In this document: positions 6,192 to 15,402 of the stretch, piece by piece | How positions within the stretch are numbered: the first letter of the stretch is position 1 | Layout: every line of letters begins with the position of its first letter | Source of the DNA: Betaproteobacteria bacterium | Lineage (GTDB): Bacteria; Pseudomonadota; Gammaproteobacteria; Burkholderiales; SG8-41 | Length of the DNA: 18,234 nt | Assembly: GCA_025363575.1 (NCBI GenBank) | Contig: JANYDM010000203.1 | Coordinates: 1 to 18,234, forward strand | Direction of reading: 5' to 3' | Program-made: the position numbers and the translations under genes | The notes under the pieces: generated by a model | Databases searched by the model: none | What the model saw: the letters and a program-made list of their open reading frames with translations, nothing else | Told to the model about the DNA's origin: nothing

Positions 6192-7465
6192 AAAATATTT
6201 TTACCGTGCGTCACGGCGGAATGCCCGGCGCGTGGGCGTTTGCCGCATTGCTCATGGCCGGTTGCAGCGGCAAGCCGGCCCCCCAGGCGCCGCCGCCCCC
6301 GGAAGTCAACGTGATCAAGGGGGTCACGCAACCGGTCACCGTATACGAAGAGTATGTCGGGCAAACCGAGGCGGTCGACACCGTTGAAATTCGCGCGCGC
6401 GTGAGCGGGCTCCTCGAGCGCCAGGGATTTGAAGACGGCGCGCGCGTCAAGCGCGGCGACCTGTTGTTCATCATCGATCAACAACCGTTTCAGGCCGCGC
6501 TGGCGCAAACCAAGGCGGCGCTGGCGCAGACGCAGGCGACACACCTGAATTCGAAGCAGAACCTCGAGCGCATCCGGCCGCTGGTCGCCGACAAGGCCAT
6601 CAGCCAGGCGGATCTGGATACGGCGATCGCACGCGAGGCGACCGACGCGGCCAATGAGGATGCGACGAAAGCCCAGGTCAGGACGGCGGAGCTCAATCTT
6701 GATTACGCAACGATACGCGCGTCGCGTGACGGCGTGATGAGCAAGGCGCTGATCAAGCCGGGCGGCCTCGTCAACGCGTCGACGACGCTGCTCACCACGC
6801 TGTATTCCGTCGATCCGATCTACGTCAACTTTACGGTGAGCGAGCAAAAGCTGCTGGAAATGCAGCGGCAGCTGAAACGCAACCCCGGCGAGGACAAGGG
6901 CCGCCTGCCGTCGTTCCGGCTGAAGCTTGCCGATGGCACCGAATACAAGTCGAGCGGCAAGCTGAATTTCGTCGATGCAGCGGTCGACGCCAAAAGCGGC
7001 ACCCTGCAGGTGCGCGTGCAGGTGCCGAATCCCGACCGCAGCTTGCGCGCGGGACAGCTCGTGCGCGTCATCTTTCCGTCGCTGCAGGAGCTGAACGCGA
7101 TTCGTGTTCCGCAGGCAGCGGTGCAGGAGCTGCAGGGCAAGCGCTCGGTGTTCGTGGTCGACGCGGAAGGCAAGGCGCAGTACCGCGAAATTACCGCCAA
7201 TACGCGGCTCGGCAATGACTGGGTGGTTGAAAGCGGCATCACCCCGGGCGAAATGGTGATCGTCGAAGGTATGCAGAAGGTGCGGCCGGGCTCGCCGGTC
7301 AAGGCGGTGACTGGCGCACCCGATGCGAAAAAAGGCGACGCCGCGAAGCCTGGCGACAAAGCCGGCGACGCAAAAAAAGACGGCAAGGACGATACGGCGA
7401 AATCCCCCGCGCCGCCTGTCGCCGACGGCAAGGACGCGCCGAAGAAGACCGACGCGGCTAAATAA
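6182..7465 (+). CDS. RND efflux periplasmic adaptor lipoprotein (MexA/AcrA family)
   Basis: This 427-aa membrane-fusion protein links the inner-membrane RND pump to the outer-membrane channel. It has an N-terminal lipoprotein signal with lipobox LMAGC (acylated Cys28). A lipoyl half-motif (RVSGLLERQGFEDGARVK, about 73-90) is followed by an alpha-hairpin (about 103-170), the second lipoyl half, a beta-barrel and the membrane-proximal domain. The start is GTG 6182, with GGGAGA six nt upstream; an in-frame ATG at 6221 would give a very short signal. The last 51 residues (377-427) are an unusual low-complexity tail of Lys, Ala, Asp and Pro not expected in AcrA/MexA. It ends 2 bp before the pump gene, so the two are certainly cotranscribed. 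Confidence 0.92.
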   Translation: MHLKNIFTVRHGGMPGAWAFAALLMAGCSGKPAPQAPPPPEVNVIKGVTQPVTVYEEYVGQTEAVDTVEIRARVSGLLERQGFEDGARVKRGDLLFIIDQQPFQAALAQTKAALAQTQATHLNSKQNLERIRPLVADKAISQADLDTAIAREATDAANEDATKAQVRTAELNLDYATIRASRDGVMSKALIKPGGLVNASTTLLTTLYSVDPIYVNFTVSEQKLLEMQRQLKRNPGEDKGRLPSFRLKLADGTEYKSSGKLNFVDAAVDAKSGTLQVRVQVPNPDRSLRAGQLVRVIFPSLQELNAIRVPQAAVQELQGKRSVFVVDAEGKAQYREITANTRLGNDWVVESGITPGEMVIVEGMQKVRPGSPVKAVTGAPDAKKGDAAKPGDKAGDAKKDGKDDTAKSPAPPVADGKDAPKKTDAAK

Positions 7466-7467
7466 GC

Positions 7468-10400
7468 ATGTTTAATTTCTTCATAGACCGGCCGGTCTTT
7501 TCTGCGGTCATCTCGCTCATCATCTCGCTCGCTGGCGCCGTTGCCGTGCTCGGCCTGCCGATCACGCAGTATCCGCAGATCGTGCCGCCGCAAGTGCTGG
7601 TGTCGACCGCGTTCCCGGGCGCCAACGCAACAGTGGTCGCGCAGTCGATCGCTGCGCCCATCGAGCAGCAGGTGAACGGCTCGAAGAACATGATTTACAT
7701 GGATTCGAAGAGCGCCAACGACGGCACGTACACGCTGACCGTCACCTTCGACGTCGGCACCAATCAAGACCTGGCGGCGGTCGACGTGCAGAACCGCGTG
7801 GCTGTCGCGCAAAGCGTGCTGCCGGCGGACGTGATCCGGCAGGGCATCCAGGTGCGCAAGCAGTCGACGGATTTTTTGAGCGTCATCGCGCTCACTTCGC
7901 CCGACCAGCGCTATGACTCCATTTTTCTCAGCAACTACGCGCTGCTGAACATCCAGGACGCGATGGCGCGGATTCCCGGCGTGGGCTTCGTGCGCCTGTT
8001 CGGCGCGCGCGATTACAGCATGCGCATCTGGCTCGATCCGGACAAGATGGCGCGGCTGGGCGTGACCGCCAACGACGTCGTGCGCATCGTGCAGGAGCAG
8101 AACGTTGTCGCCCCGGCCGGTCGCGTCGGCGTCGCGCCGGTGCCCGCCGGGCTGCAGATGCAGTATTCAGTCACCGTGCAGGGCCGCCTTGTCGACGTGA
8201 GTCAATACGAAAATATCGTCGTCAGCGCCGCGACCAACGGTCAGATCGTGCGCCTGAAGGACGTCGCGCGCATCGAGCTCGGCGGCGCCGATTACTCGAT
8301 CAACGTGCGCGAAAAAGGCCTGCCCGGCGTATTTATCGCGATCTTCCTGCAGCCGGATGCCAACGCGCTCGACGTCGCGAAAGGCGTGAACAGCACGATG
8401 GAGACGCTGGCGAAATCGTTTCCGCCCGGCATGCAGTACTCGGTGCCCTATACGACGACGCCGTTCGTTACCGAATCGATGAAAGAGGTGATGAAGACGC
8501 TCTTTGCCGCCATCGTACTGGTGCTGATCGTGGTCTTCGTGTTCCTGCAAAGCTGGCGCGCGACGCTGATTCCGATGCTCGCCGTGCCCGTGTCTCTGCT
8601 CGGCACCTTCGCGGTCTTTACGGCGCTTGGTTTCACGATCAACACGCTCACGCTGTTCGGGCTGGTGCTCGCGATCGGCATCGTCGTCGACGACGCCATC
8701 GTGGTCGTCGAAGCGGTGCAGCACAAGCTTGATACCGAAAACCTGTCCGCCTCGGATGCGACCAAGGCGGCGCTGGCCGAAGTCGGCGGGCCGGTCGTCG
8801 CGATCGCGCTGGTGTTGTCCGCTGTGTTTATTCCGGCGGGCTTTCTCGGCGGGCTGACCGGCCAACTGTATAAGCAGTTCGCACTGACGCTCGCCACCTC
8901 GGTGATCCTCTCGGCGGTTGTCGCTTTGACGCTGACCCCGGCGCTGTGCGCGCTGCTGCTGCATCCCGCGAAAGACGGCAGGCATGACGGCATGCTGGCC
9001 CGCTTCTTCGACTGGTTCAACCGCGGGTTCGCCGCCTTTACCCGCCGCTATTCGACGACCGTCGCTACGCTGATCCGGCGCTCGGTGCTGGTAGCGGTGA
9101 CGTTCGCAGTGATGCTGGGCGCGCTCTACGGAATGCTCGTGACGCGTCCCACGGGCCTGGTGCCCGACGAGGACCAGGGCTATATGTTCGCCGTGGTGCA
9201 GTTGCCCGCGGGAGCATCGCTCGAGCGCACCAACGCGGCGGTGGACAAGGTCACCAAAATCGTCAACGAGCAGCCGGGCATTGAAGGCATCGCCTCGATT
9301 TCTGGCTTCAACCTGCTGACCGGCTTGTCGACTTCTTATAACGCCACAGCGTTTATCCGCACGAAGCCATGGGACGAGCGGCATGATGCGGCGCAGTCCG
9401 CGACCGCAATCGTGCGCGCGCTGACGGGGCGCCTCAACGCTGAAATCAAGGACGCCAACGTCCTCGTGCTGAATCCGCCGCCGATCCGCGGCCTCGGCAC
9501 GACCGGCGGTTTCGAATTCATCCTGCAAAGCCGCGGCGGCGGCAGCGTCGCCGAATTCTCGAAGGTGCTGCAGGGATTTCTCGCCGAAGCGCGCAAGCGC
9601 CCCGAGTTGGGTTTCGTGTTCGCCAACTTCGACGACCGCGTGCCGCAGATCGAGTACGAGGTCGACCGCGACAAGGTGAAATCCTACGGTATTTCGCTGT
9701 CCGACGTGTTCTTCGCGCTGCAAACCTTTTTGGGCGGCTATTACGTGAACGATTTCAACCTGTACGGGCGCACTTTCCGCGTGCAGGCGCAGGCGGAAGG
9801 CTACGCGCGCGCCTATCCGGAAGACGTCCGGCGCTATTACGTGAAGAGCGCGGCCGGCGACATGATCCCGCTCAACACGGTGCTGAAACCGCGCTCGATC
9901 AACGCGCCGGAATACTTTCAGCGCTACAACATCTACCGCTCGGCGAGCATCAACGGTTCGGCGGCCCCGGGCTACAGCTCCGGGCAGGCCGCGCAGGCGA
10001 TGGAGGAGCTCGCGAAGACGCTGCCGGCAGGGTATGGCTACGAATGGACCGGCGCCACTTTCCAGGAGAAGAAAACCGGCGGCCAGACCGGCTTCATCTT
10101 CGCGTTGTCGCTCTTGTTCGTGTTCCTCGTGCTCGCGGCGCTTTACGAATCGTGGGCGATGCCCGTCGCCATCCTGCTCGTCATACCGTTCGGCGTGCTC
10201 GGCGCGTTCTCCGGCTTGTGGATGCGCGCGTTCGCCAATAACGTGTACGCGCAGATCGGCCTCATCATGCTGATCGGGCTGGCGGCGAAGAACGCCATTC
10301 TGATCGTCGAGTTCGCGAAGCTCGCGCACGACCGCGGCCAGTCGATTATCGACGGCGCGCTGCAGGGCGCGCGGCTGCGGCTGCGCCCCATCCTGATGAC

Positions 10401-10647
10401 CTCATTTGCGTTCATTCTCGGCACCATACCGCTGGCGATAGCGACCGGCGCCGGCGCCGGTGCACGCCAGTCGCTGGGCACCACTGTCGTGTTCGGCATG
10501 CTGTTCGCGACCCTGATCGGCATCTTCGTGATCCCGGTCTTCTATGTCGTGATACAGCGCATCAGCGAGCGCCGCTGGCCGTTCTCGGCGGATCCACCTT
10601 TACCGTCGGCCGGCACGCCGCCGCGCGAACCGGAAACCGGCGCATGA
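7468..10647 (+). CDS. RND multidrug efflux pump, HAE1 family (AcrB/MexB-like)
   Basis: This 1059-aa inner-membrane proton antiporter exports hydrophobic and amphiphilic compounds. The N-terminus (FFIDRPVFSAVISLIISLAG) is the first transmembrane helix typical of HAE1 pumps. Two large periplasmic loops (about 30-335 and 560-870) alternate with transmembrane blocks (about 335-555 and 870-1040). Proton-relay residues are present at the expected places: Asp408-Asp409 in VVDDAIVVVE (TM4) and Lys941 in GLAAKNAILIVE (TM10), corresponding to AcrB D407/D408/K940. Full length and intact. It lies between adaptor and channel genes; its stop overlaps the channel start (ATGA, 10644-10647). Substrate range cannot be read from sequence; a clinical-type multidrug pump or a solvent/aromatic exporter are both possible. 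Confidence 0.95.
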   Translation: MFNFFIDRPVFSAVISLIISLAGAVAVLGLPITQYPQIVPPQVLVSTAFPGANATVVAQSIAAPIEQQVNGSKNMIYMDSKSANDGTYTLTVTFDVGTNQDLAAVDVQNRVAVAQSVLPADVIRQGIQVRKQSTDFLSVIALTSPDQRYDSIFLSNYALLNIQDAMARIPGVGFVRLFGARDYSMRIWLDPDKMARLGVTANDVVRIVQEQNVVAPAGRVGVAPVPAGLQMQYSVTVQGRLVDVSQYENIVVSAATNGQIVRLKDVARIELGGADYSINVREKGLPGVFIAIFLQPDANALDVAKGVNSTMETLAKSFPPGMQYSVPYTTTPFVTESMKEVMKTLFAAIVLVLIVVFVFLQSWRATLIPMLAVPVSLLGTFAVFTALGFTINTLTLFGLVLAIGIVVDDAIVVVEAVQHKLDTENLSASDATKAALAEVGGPVVAIALVLSAVFIPAGFLGGLTGQLYKQFALTLATSVILSAVVALTLTPALCALLLHPAKDGRHDGMLARFFDWFNRGFAAFTRRYSTTVATLIRRSVLVAVTFAVMLGALYGMLVTRPTGLVPDEDQGYMFAVVQLPAGASLERTNAAVDKVTKIVNEQPGIEGIASISGFNLLTGLSTSYNATAFIRTKPWDERHDAAQSATAIVRALTGRLNAEIKDANVLVLNPPPIRGLGTTGGFEFILQSRGGGSVAEFSKVLQGFLAEARKRPELGFVFANFDDRVPQIEYEVDRDKVKSYGISLSDVFFALQTFLGGYYVNDFNLYGRTFRVQAQAEGYARAYPEDVRRYYVKSAAGDMIPLNTVLKPRSINAPEYFQRYNIYRSASINGSAAPGYSSGQAAQAMEELAKTLPAGYGYEWTGATFQEKKTGGQTGFIFALSLLFVFLVLAALYESWAMPVAILLVIPFGVLGAFSGLWMRAFANNVYAQIGLIMLIGLAAKNAILIVEFAKLAHDRGQSIIDGALQGARLRLRPILMTSFAFILGTIPLAIATGAGAGARQSLGTTVVFGMLFATLIGIFVIPVFYVVIQRISERRWPFSADPPLPSAGTPPREPETGA

Positions 10648-12119
10648 AACGGCTGCTGATAGTTGTGCTCGCCTTGTCGCTGGCGGCGTGCGCGATGGGA
10701 CCGCGTTACAAGCGGCCCGACGTGAAGGCGCCGGCGGAATTTCGCGGGCAGCCCGCGGCGCTGGACAGTAAATCGCTCGCCGATCTCGCGTGGTGGGACG
10801 TGTATCGCGACCCGGTGCTCGAAAAACTCATCAGGACCGCCCTGCAGCAGAATTACGATGTGCGAATCGCACTCGCGCGCGTCGAAGAATTTCGTGCTGC
10901 CGCGGGCATCGCCGGATTCGGCTCGATACCGCAGGTGTCGGCGGCCGCGGGTGGCACGCGTTCGCGCGTCTCCACCGTCGGCCCGACGCCTTTGCCCTCG
11001 AGCGTAGCGCCCGTGCGCTCCACGTACAACGCGGAGATCGATGTTTCGTATGAGATCGATTTGTGGCGGCGCATAGCTAACCTGCAGGCGGCGGCGCGCG
11101 CGGATCTTTATGCTTCCGAGTTCGCGCGCGATGCCGCGCGCGTCACGGTGATATCCAGCGTGGCGACGGCGTATTTCAACCTGCGTGCCCTCGATCAGCA
11201 GCTGATCGTGGCCGAGCGTACCGTCGGCACCCGCGAGAAATTCGTCGAGCTTACGCGCGCCCAGTTCAACCGCGGCGTAGTGTCGGGCCTCGATGTCAAT
11301 CGCGCTGAGGCCAACCTCGCGACTGCGCGCGCCACGGTCCCGGATTTGAAAAGCCAGATTACGCAAACGGAAAACCTGCTGCAGGTGCTGCTCGGCGAGA
11401 ACGCGGCGCCGATATTGCGCGAAGTGCCGGGCGATGGCGCTTATTTCCCGGCGCCGGTTGAGGTGCCCACCGGATTGCCGTCGGCGCTGCTCGAGCGGCG
11501 GCCCGACCTGCGCCAGGCAGAAAACAATCTCGTCGGCGCCAATGCGCGCCTGAAATCGGTCAAGGCATCGCTGTTTCCGACCATCTCGCTGACCGGCAGC
11601 CTGGGCTCGCAGAGCGCCGCGCTCAGTAACCTTTTCTCCGGCCCGGCCGGGATCTGGTCGTTCGGGCTCGGCCTGCTGCAGCCCATCATTGACGCCAACC
11701 GCAACGTCTATCAAGTGCAGATTTACACGGCGCGCGAAAAGCAGGTGATGCTGCAATATCAGCAAACCGTGGCGCAAGCCTTCCGTGAGGTGTCCGATGC
11801 GCTGGCCGCTCGCCAGGGCTATGCCGAAGCGCTGCGCGCGCAGGACGATCAGGTCGCGGCATTGCGCGCCGCGCGCGAGCAGGTCCTCAAACGCTACAAC
11901 ATCGGCTTCTCGTCTTATTTCGAGGTGATAGATGCCGACACCGCGCTGTTCAACGCGGAGCTGTCGCGCGTGCAGGTCTATCGCAATACGCTGACCTCAC
12001 TCGTGCAGTTGTATAAAGCGCTGGGCGGCGGCTGGCAGGCGGGCACTGACGGCAATGCACCCGCGGCATCAGGCGGCGCCCAGCCGTCCGCTGTGCCCTC
12101 CGCGAATTCCGCGCGCTGA
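10644..12119 (+). CDS. RND efflux outer-membrane channel lipoprotein (OprM/NodT family)
   Basis: This 491-aa outer-membrane factor forms the trimeric exit duct of the pump. Lipobox LAAC gives an acylated Cys16 after a short signal. The mature start CAMGPRYKRPDVKAP has the typical GP-Y-RP motif of the family. Two TolC-like repeats carry long helices; the second contains ERRPDLRQAENNL (about 287-299) and the characteristic AFREVSDALAAR block near 380. A Gly/Pro/Ala-rich tail ends the protein. The start overlaps the pump stop by 4 bp, giving translational coupling. With the adaptor and pump it makes a complete tripartite system. Confidence 0.93.
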   Translation: MKRLLIVVLALSLAACAMGPRYKRPDVKAPAEFRGQPAALDSKSLADLAWWDVYRDPVLEKLIRTALQQNYDVRIALARVEEFRAAAGIAGFGSIPQVSAAAGGTRSRVSTVGPTPLPSSVAPVRSTYNAEIDVSYEIDLWRRIANLQAAARADLYASEFARDAARVTVISSVATAYFNLRALDQQLIVAERTVGTREKFVELTRAQFNRGVVSGLDVNRAEANLATARATVPDLKSQITQTENLLQVLLGENAAPILREVPGDGAYFPAPVEVPTGLPSALLERRPDLRQAENNLVGANARLKSVKASLFPTISLTGSLGSQSAALSNLFSGPAGIWSFGLGLLQPIIDANRNVYQVQIYTAREKQVMLQYQQTVAQAFREVSDALAARQGYAEALRAQDDQVAALRAAREQVLKRYNIGFSSYFEVIDADTALFNAELSRVQVYRNTLTSLVQLYKALGGGWQAGTDGNAPAASGGAQPSAVPSANSAR

Positions 12120-12131
12120 CGCGCAGCGTCA
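12117..12131 (+). other. stem-loop overlapping the channel-gene stop codon
   Basis: TGACGC-GCA-GCGTCA is a perfect 6-bp inverted repeat with a 3-nt loop. It starts at the TGA stop of the outer-membrane channel gene and ends 14 bp before the next gene. There is no T-run, so it is not a classical terminator. It may protect the 3' end of the efflux transcript or reduce read-through into the hydrolase gene. Confidence 0.4.
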
Positions 12132-12145
12132 GCGGGCAACCGGTC

Positions 12146-14278
12146 ATGGCGGAATCCGCACAGCGCGCATGGTGGCAGCGCCCGAATCGCGTGCTGCTGA
12201 TCAATCTGCGCGAGGGCGACGAGCCGCGCATCGATCCCGACCGGTTGATCGAAGGCGTCAAGGACTTTTCCGCTACCGCGTTCTGCATCAATGGCGGCGG
12301 CATCGTCGCGTTTTATCAAACGCGCATCGAGGACCATCCGAAAAGCAGCGGACTCAACGGCCGCGATCTGCTCGCCGAGATCGTCCCGCGCGCGCACGCG
12401 CAGGGCCTGCACGTGCTGGCGCGCATCGATCCGAGCTGCGCGCCCAAGGAACTGGCGGCGGGGCATCCCGACTGGTTCGCCCGCGACCGCAATGGCGATT
12501 ACTACCCGGTCAATGAGTTTTATGTGACGTGCCCCAACGCGGGCTATTACCGTGACCGCATGGCGGAAGTCGTGCGCGAGATGCTCACGCAGTACGACGT
12601 CGACGGCATCTGGAACAACCAGGGCAAGTTCGCCGCCTGGGATACGGACGGCTGCTATTGCGATACCTGCAAGACGATGTTCAAGGCCGACAGCGGCTTC
12701 GACCTGCCGCTCGACGAAGACTGGAAAGATCCGGCGTGGCTCGCCTTTAACGAATGGCGCTACCGCCGTATCGCCGCGTGGATCGCGCACATGCATGGCG
12801 CAATCCACGCGGCCAAGCCCGCGGCGATTTTCATTTCGGCCGTGCAGCTGATGGAATCGCTCGAGACCATACGTCCCGGCGGCTGGGACATCGACTACTG
12901 GCTCGAGCACCAGGACGTGCCGAGTTTCGAGTGCCAGCGCCGCAACACCGCGCCGTGGTGGCCGGGCATACAGGCGAAGTACCTGTCTTCGGTGGCACCC
13001 GACAAGCAGCGCTGGATGACAGCCAGCTATTTCTATCCATGGTGGCGGCTGTATGCGACGCCCGAGGCCGAGAACCGCTCGTGGATCGCGCAACAATTTG
13101 CCAACGGCGTCAACACCTGGCTGCATATCAATGGCGGCTATTCCGAGCTTTTCGACCGGCGCGGTCTCGCGCCCATGCGCGAAGTCTTCGCGCGGCTCGC
13201 GCGCTGGGAGCCGTACTTCGACGGTGCGCAATCCGGCGCCAAAGTCGCGCTTGTCTACTCGCGCTACACCCAGGACAACTACGCCGGCGCGCAGGCGCAG
13301 ACCGGATATCTCGATGCGGTGCGCGGTTACTATCTCGCGCTGCTCGAGGCGCACGTGCCATTCGATGTCATTTCCGACAAGTTTATGGACGCGGCGCGGC
13401 TGGCACGCTACGACGTGCTGGTATTGCCCAACATGGCATGCGTCGATGATGCGGGCGCGGCGGCGATCGAAAGCTTCGTCGCGGCAGGCGGTGCGGTGGT
13501 CGCGACGTTCGACACCGGGATGCGCACGCGCGAAGGCGGCGTTCGCGCGGAGCCGGCTTTCGCGAAAATGCTCGGCGTTACGGTGCGCGGCCGGCGCACG
13601 GACCTCAAATCCTCCTACGCGCGCATCGAGCATGCGGACGACCCGCTCGTCGCCGGCATCGGCGATACCGACCTCATCCCGAACGAAGGCGCGCTGGTGG
13701 AAGTCGCAGCAGCGGCGGGCCGCGTTGTGCCGCTGACGCTGATTCCGCCCGTGATCGCGCACTCGGGAGCGACGATCAGTATTCCCGAGTACAGCGCGAT
13801 CCGCGCGACGACGGACGTGCCGGTCGCCGTGCATGGCACCAACGGCAAGGGCCGCACTGTGTATTTCGCCAATGCAATGGACGCGCTGTTCTACCGCTAC
13901 GGATTTCCCGATCTCGGGCGCGTGCTCGCCAATGCCGTCCGCCATGCGCTCGGGGAGGCCGATGATTTTGCGGTTGATGCGCCGGAATTCGTCGACATTG
14001 CGCTGCGCGTGCAGCCCGGGCGTAAACTCGTGCACTTGATCAACTTCCCCGTCGGCAAGCACCTGAACACGGGCTGGCGGCACGCCGGGCGCACGATAGT
14101 GCCGCAGCGTGATATTGCGGTGCGCGTGAAGCTCGCGGCCCACGAGCGCGTGCGGGAAGTGCGCACGGCCTCGAACGAAAGCGTCATCCCTTACATTCAG
14201 GATGGGGCATGGATCTGCGTCACGGTGCCGGCGCTCGATGACCACGAGATCGTGATTTTCGAGCTGGTATCGGGATAA
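12146..14278 (+). CDS. putative glycoside-hydrolase-fold protein (GHL6-like with beta-galactosidase-trimerisation-like domain)
   Basis: This 710-aa protein has no signal peptide and is probably cytoplasmic. The N-terminal part (about 10-350) looks like a TIM barrel of the 'hypothetical glycosyl hydrolase' type: VLARIDPS (90-97), DGIWNNQG (153-160) and the Cys motif CYCDTC (170-175), a possible metal or structural site typical of such barrels, and FECQRRNTAPWW near 285. The middle (about 380-580, DVLVLPNMACVDDAGAAAIE) resembles the glutamine-amidotransferase-like trimerisation domain of GH42 beta-galactosidases. A C-terminal beta-domain follows. Activity and catalytic residues are not identifiable with confidence. 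It starts 26 bp after the efflux channel gene and ends 22 bp before a Bug receptor gene, so it could be transcribed with either. Family recognition is from memory of motifs. Confidence 0.7.
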   Translation: MAESAQRAWWQRPNRVLLINLREGDEPRIDPDRLIEGVKDFSATAFCINGGGIVAFYQTRIEDHPKSSGLNGRDLLAEIVPRAHAQGLHVLARIDPSCAPKELAAGHPDWFARDRNGDYYPVNEFYVTCPNAGYYRDRMAEVVREMLTQYDVDGIWNNQGKFAAWDTDGCYCDTCKTMFKADSGFDLPLDEDWKDPAWLAFNEWRYRRIAAWIAHMHGAIHAAKPAAIFISAVQLMESLETIRPGGWDIDYWLEHQDVPSFECQRRNTAPWWPGIQAKYLSSVAPDKQRWMTASYFYPWWRLYATPEAENRSWIAQQFANGVNTWLHINGGYSELFDRRGLAPMREVFARLARWEPYFDGAQSGAKVALVYSRYTQDNYAGAQAQTGYLDAVRGYYLALLEAHVPFDVISDKFMDAARLARYDVLVLPNMACVDDAGAAAIESFVAAGGAVVATFDTGMRTREGGVRAEPAFAKMLGVTVRGRRTDLKSSYARIEHADDPLVAGIGDTDLIPNEGALVEVAAAAGRVVPLTLIPPVIAHSGATISIPEYSAIRATTDVPVAVHGTNGKGRTVYFANAMDALFYRYGFPDLGRVLANAVRHALGEADDFAVDAPEFVDIALRVQPGRKLVHLINFPVGKHLNTGWRHAGRTIVPQRDIAVRVKLAAHERVREVRTASNESVIPYIQDGAWICVTVPALDDHEIVIFELVSG

Positions 14279-14300
14279 CGAAGGCCACCAGGACGATGGA

Positions 14301-15281
14301 ATGAAAATGAATTCGCATCCCGCAATGCTTGGCCTGCTCGGCGTGGCGTGCATGACCGGCGCACCGGCGCAAGCCGCGGCCGCTGCTTATCCGGCGAAGC
14401 CGCTGCGGTTCGTGGTCGCGCTGCCGGCCGGCGGGCCCACCGATATCCTCGCGCGCCTCATCGCGCAACCGTTGTCTGCGAGCCTCGGCCAGCCGGTCGT
14501 GGTCGATAACCGGCCCGGCGCCGGCGGCAACATAGGGGCGGAGCTGGTCGCAAAATCGCCGGCGGACGGCTATACACTATTCATGGGAACGTCGGGCCCG
14601 CTCGCGATCAACGCGAGCCTCTATAAGACGATAGGGTTCGACCCGCTGCGGGATTTCGCGCCGGTGATACTCGCTGCCTCGGCGCCGTTCGTGATTGTCG
14701 CGCATCCATCGCTGGCGGCGAACAACGTGAAGGAACTCATCGCGCTGGCGACCGCCAAACCCGGCCAGATTAATTACGGCTCGGTGACCGGCAACGCGTC
14801 GCACCTGGCCACCGAGCTTTTTAATTACATGGCGGGCATCAAGATGACGCTGGTCCCGTACAAAGGCGCCGCGCAGGCCACTACCGATGTGATTGCCGGC
14901 CAGATCCAGCTGAGCTTCGCGTCGACGCCGGGTTCGGTTTCGCTGCTGAAGTCCGGCAAGCTGAAATCCATCGCGGTCACCAGCGCGAAGCGCATCGGCG
15001 CGCTGCCCGAAGTGCCGACGGTTGCCGAATCGGGCGTGCCCGGCTATGAGGCGAGTGTTTGGTATGGCGTCGTCGTGCCGGCCAAAACGCCGCCGGACAT
15101 TGTCACGAAACTGAATGCCGAGATCACCAAAATTCTGCGGGAGCGCGGTCAGCGCGACAAGATAGCGGCGAGCGATTTCGAAGTGACGTCGAGCACGCCG
15201 GCGGAGTTCGGCGCGTTCATACGCAGCGAAACGGCCAAGTGGACGAAAGTCGTCAAAGCATCCGGCGCGCGCGCCGACTGA
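14301..15281 (+). CDS. Bug-family (TctC-like) periplasmic solute-binding protein
   Basis: This 326-aa extracytoplasmic receptor is of the tripartite tricarboxylate transporter family. A signal peptide is cleaved around APAQA-AA (about residue 26). The mature protein starts with the family block YPAKPLRFVVALPAGGPTD (30-48), whose Asp48 usually binds the ligand amide or carboxylate. Further family motifs are VDNRPGAGGNIGAE, SPADGYTLF, and PYKGAAQATTDVIAGQIQ. Such receptors bind small carboxylates or aromatic acids. There are no TctA/TctB membrane genes nearby, so it is an orphan receptor, as most Bug proteins in Burkholderiales are. ATG 14301 is used; in-frame ATGs at 14307 and 14325 could also start it. 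Proximity to the putative glycoside hydrolase hints at a shared substrate, but this is speculative. Confidence 0.9.
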   Translation: MKMNSHPAMLGLLGVACMTGAPAQAAAAAYPAKPLRFVVALPAGGPTDILARLIAQPLSASLGQPVVVDNRPGAGGNIGAELVAKSPADGYTLFMGTSGPLAINASLYKTIGFDPLRDFAPVILAASAPFVIVAHPSLAANNVKELIALATAKPGQINYGSVTGNASHLATELFNYMAGIKMTLVPYKGAAQATTDVIAGQIQLSFASTPGSVSLLKSGKLKSIAVTSAKRIGALPEVPTVAESGVPGYEASVWYGVVVPAKTPPDIVTKLNAEITKILRERGQRDKIAASDFEVTSSTPAEFGAFIRSETAKWTKVVKASGARAD

Positions 15282-15298
15282 CTTTTAAGAACGGATCG

Positions 15299-15401
15299 AG
15301 CCGCAGATAAACGCAGATGAACGCAGATAGGTCAAAAGCCAGGACGTACAGGGAAATAGCCCTTGGGTTTCATCTGCGTGTATCTGCGTTTATCTGCGGC
15401 T
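15299..15401. repeat. long inverted repeat built from 10-bp tandem units
   Basis: The left arm (15299-15328) and right arm (15372-15401) are 30 bp each, match as inverted repeats at 28 of 30 positions, and are separated by 43 bp. The left arm begins AGCCGCAGATAAACGCAGAT. Each arm is itself three near-identical 10-bp units of the form CGCAGATNNN (ATCTGCGNNN on the right). It fills most of the 149-bp gap between the Bug receptor and pirin genes, which read the same way. As RNA it would form a 30-bp hairpin, so it may terminate or process the upstream transcript. By look it belongs to dispersed intergenic REP/MITE-like repeats; copy number in this genome is unknown. Confidence 0.8.
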
Positions 15402-15402
15402 G

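Noticed and set aside
8167..10329. 720-codon open frame on the minus strand inside the RND pump gene
   Set aside because: Its composition is Arg/His/Gln-rich with no domains, and it mirrors a fully conserved pump on the plus strand. It is an antisense artefact of high G+C third positions.
11978..14353. 791-codon open frame on the minus strand opposite the putative glycoside hydrolase
   Set aside because: It has no recognisable motifs, while the plus-strand product has clear domain structure. It is a shadow of G+C-rich coding sequence.
15299..15401. CRISPR array
   Set aside because: The 10-bp units are contiguous with no spacers and the two arms are inverted, not direct, so this is not a CRISPR.
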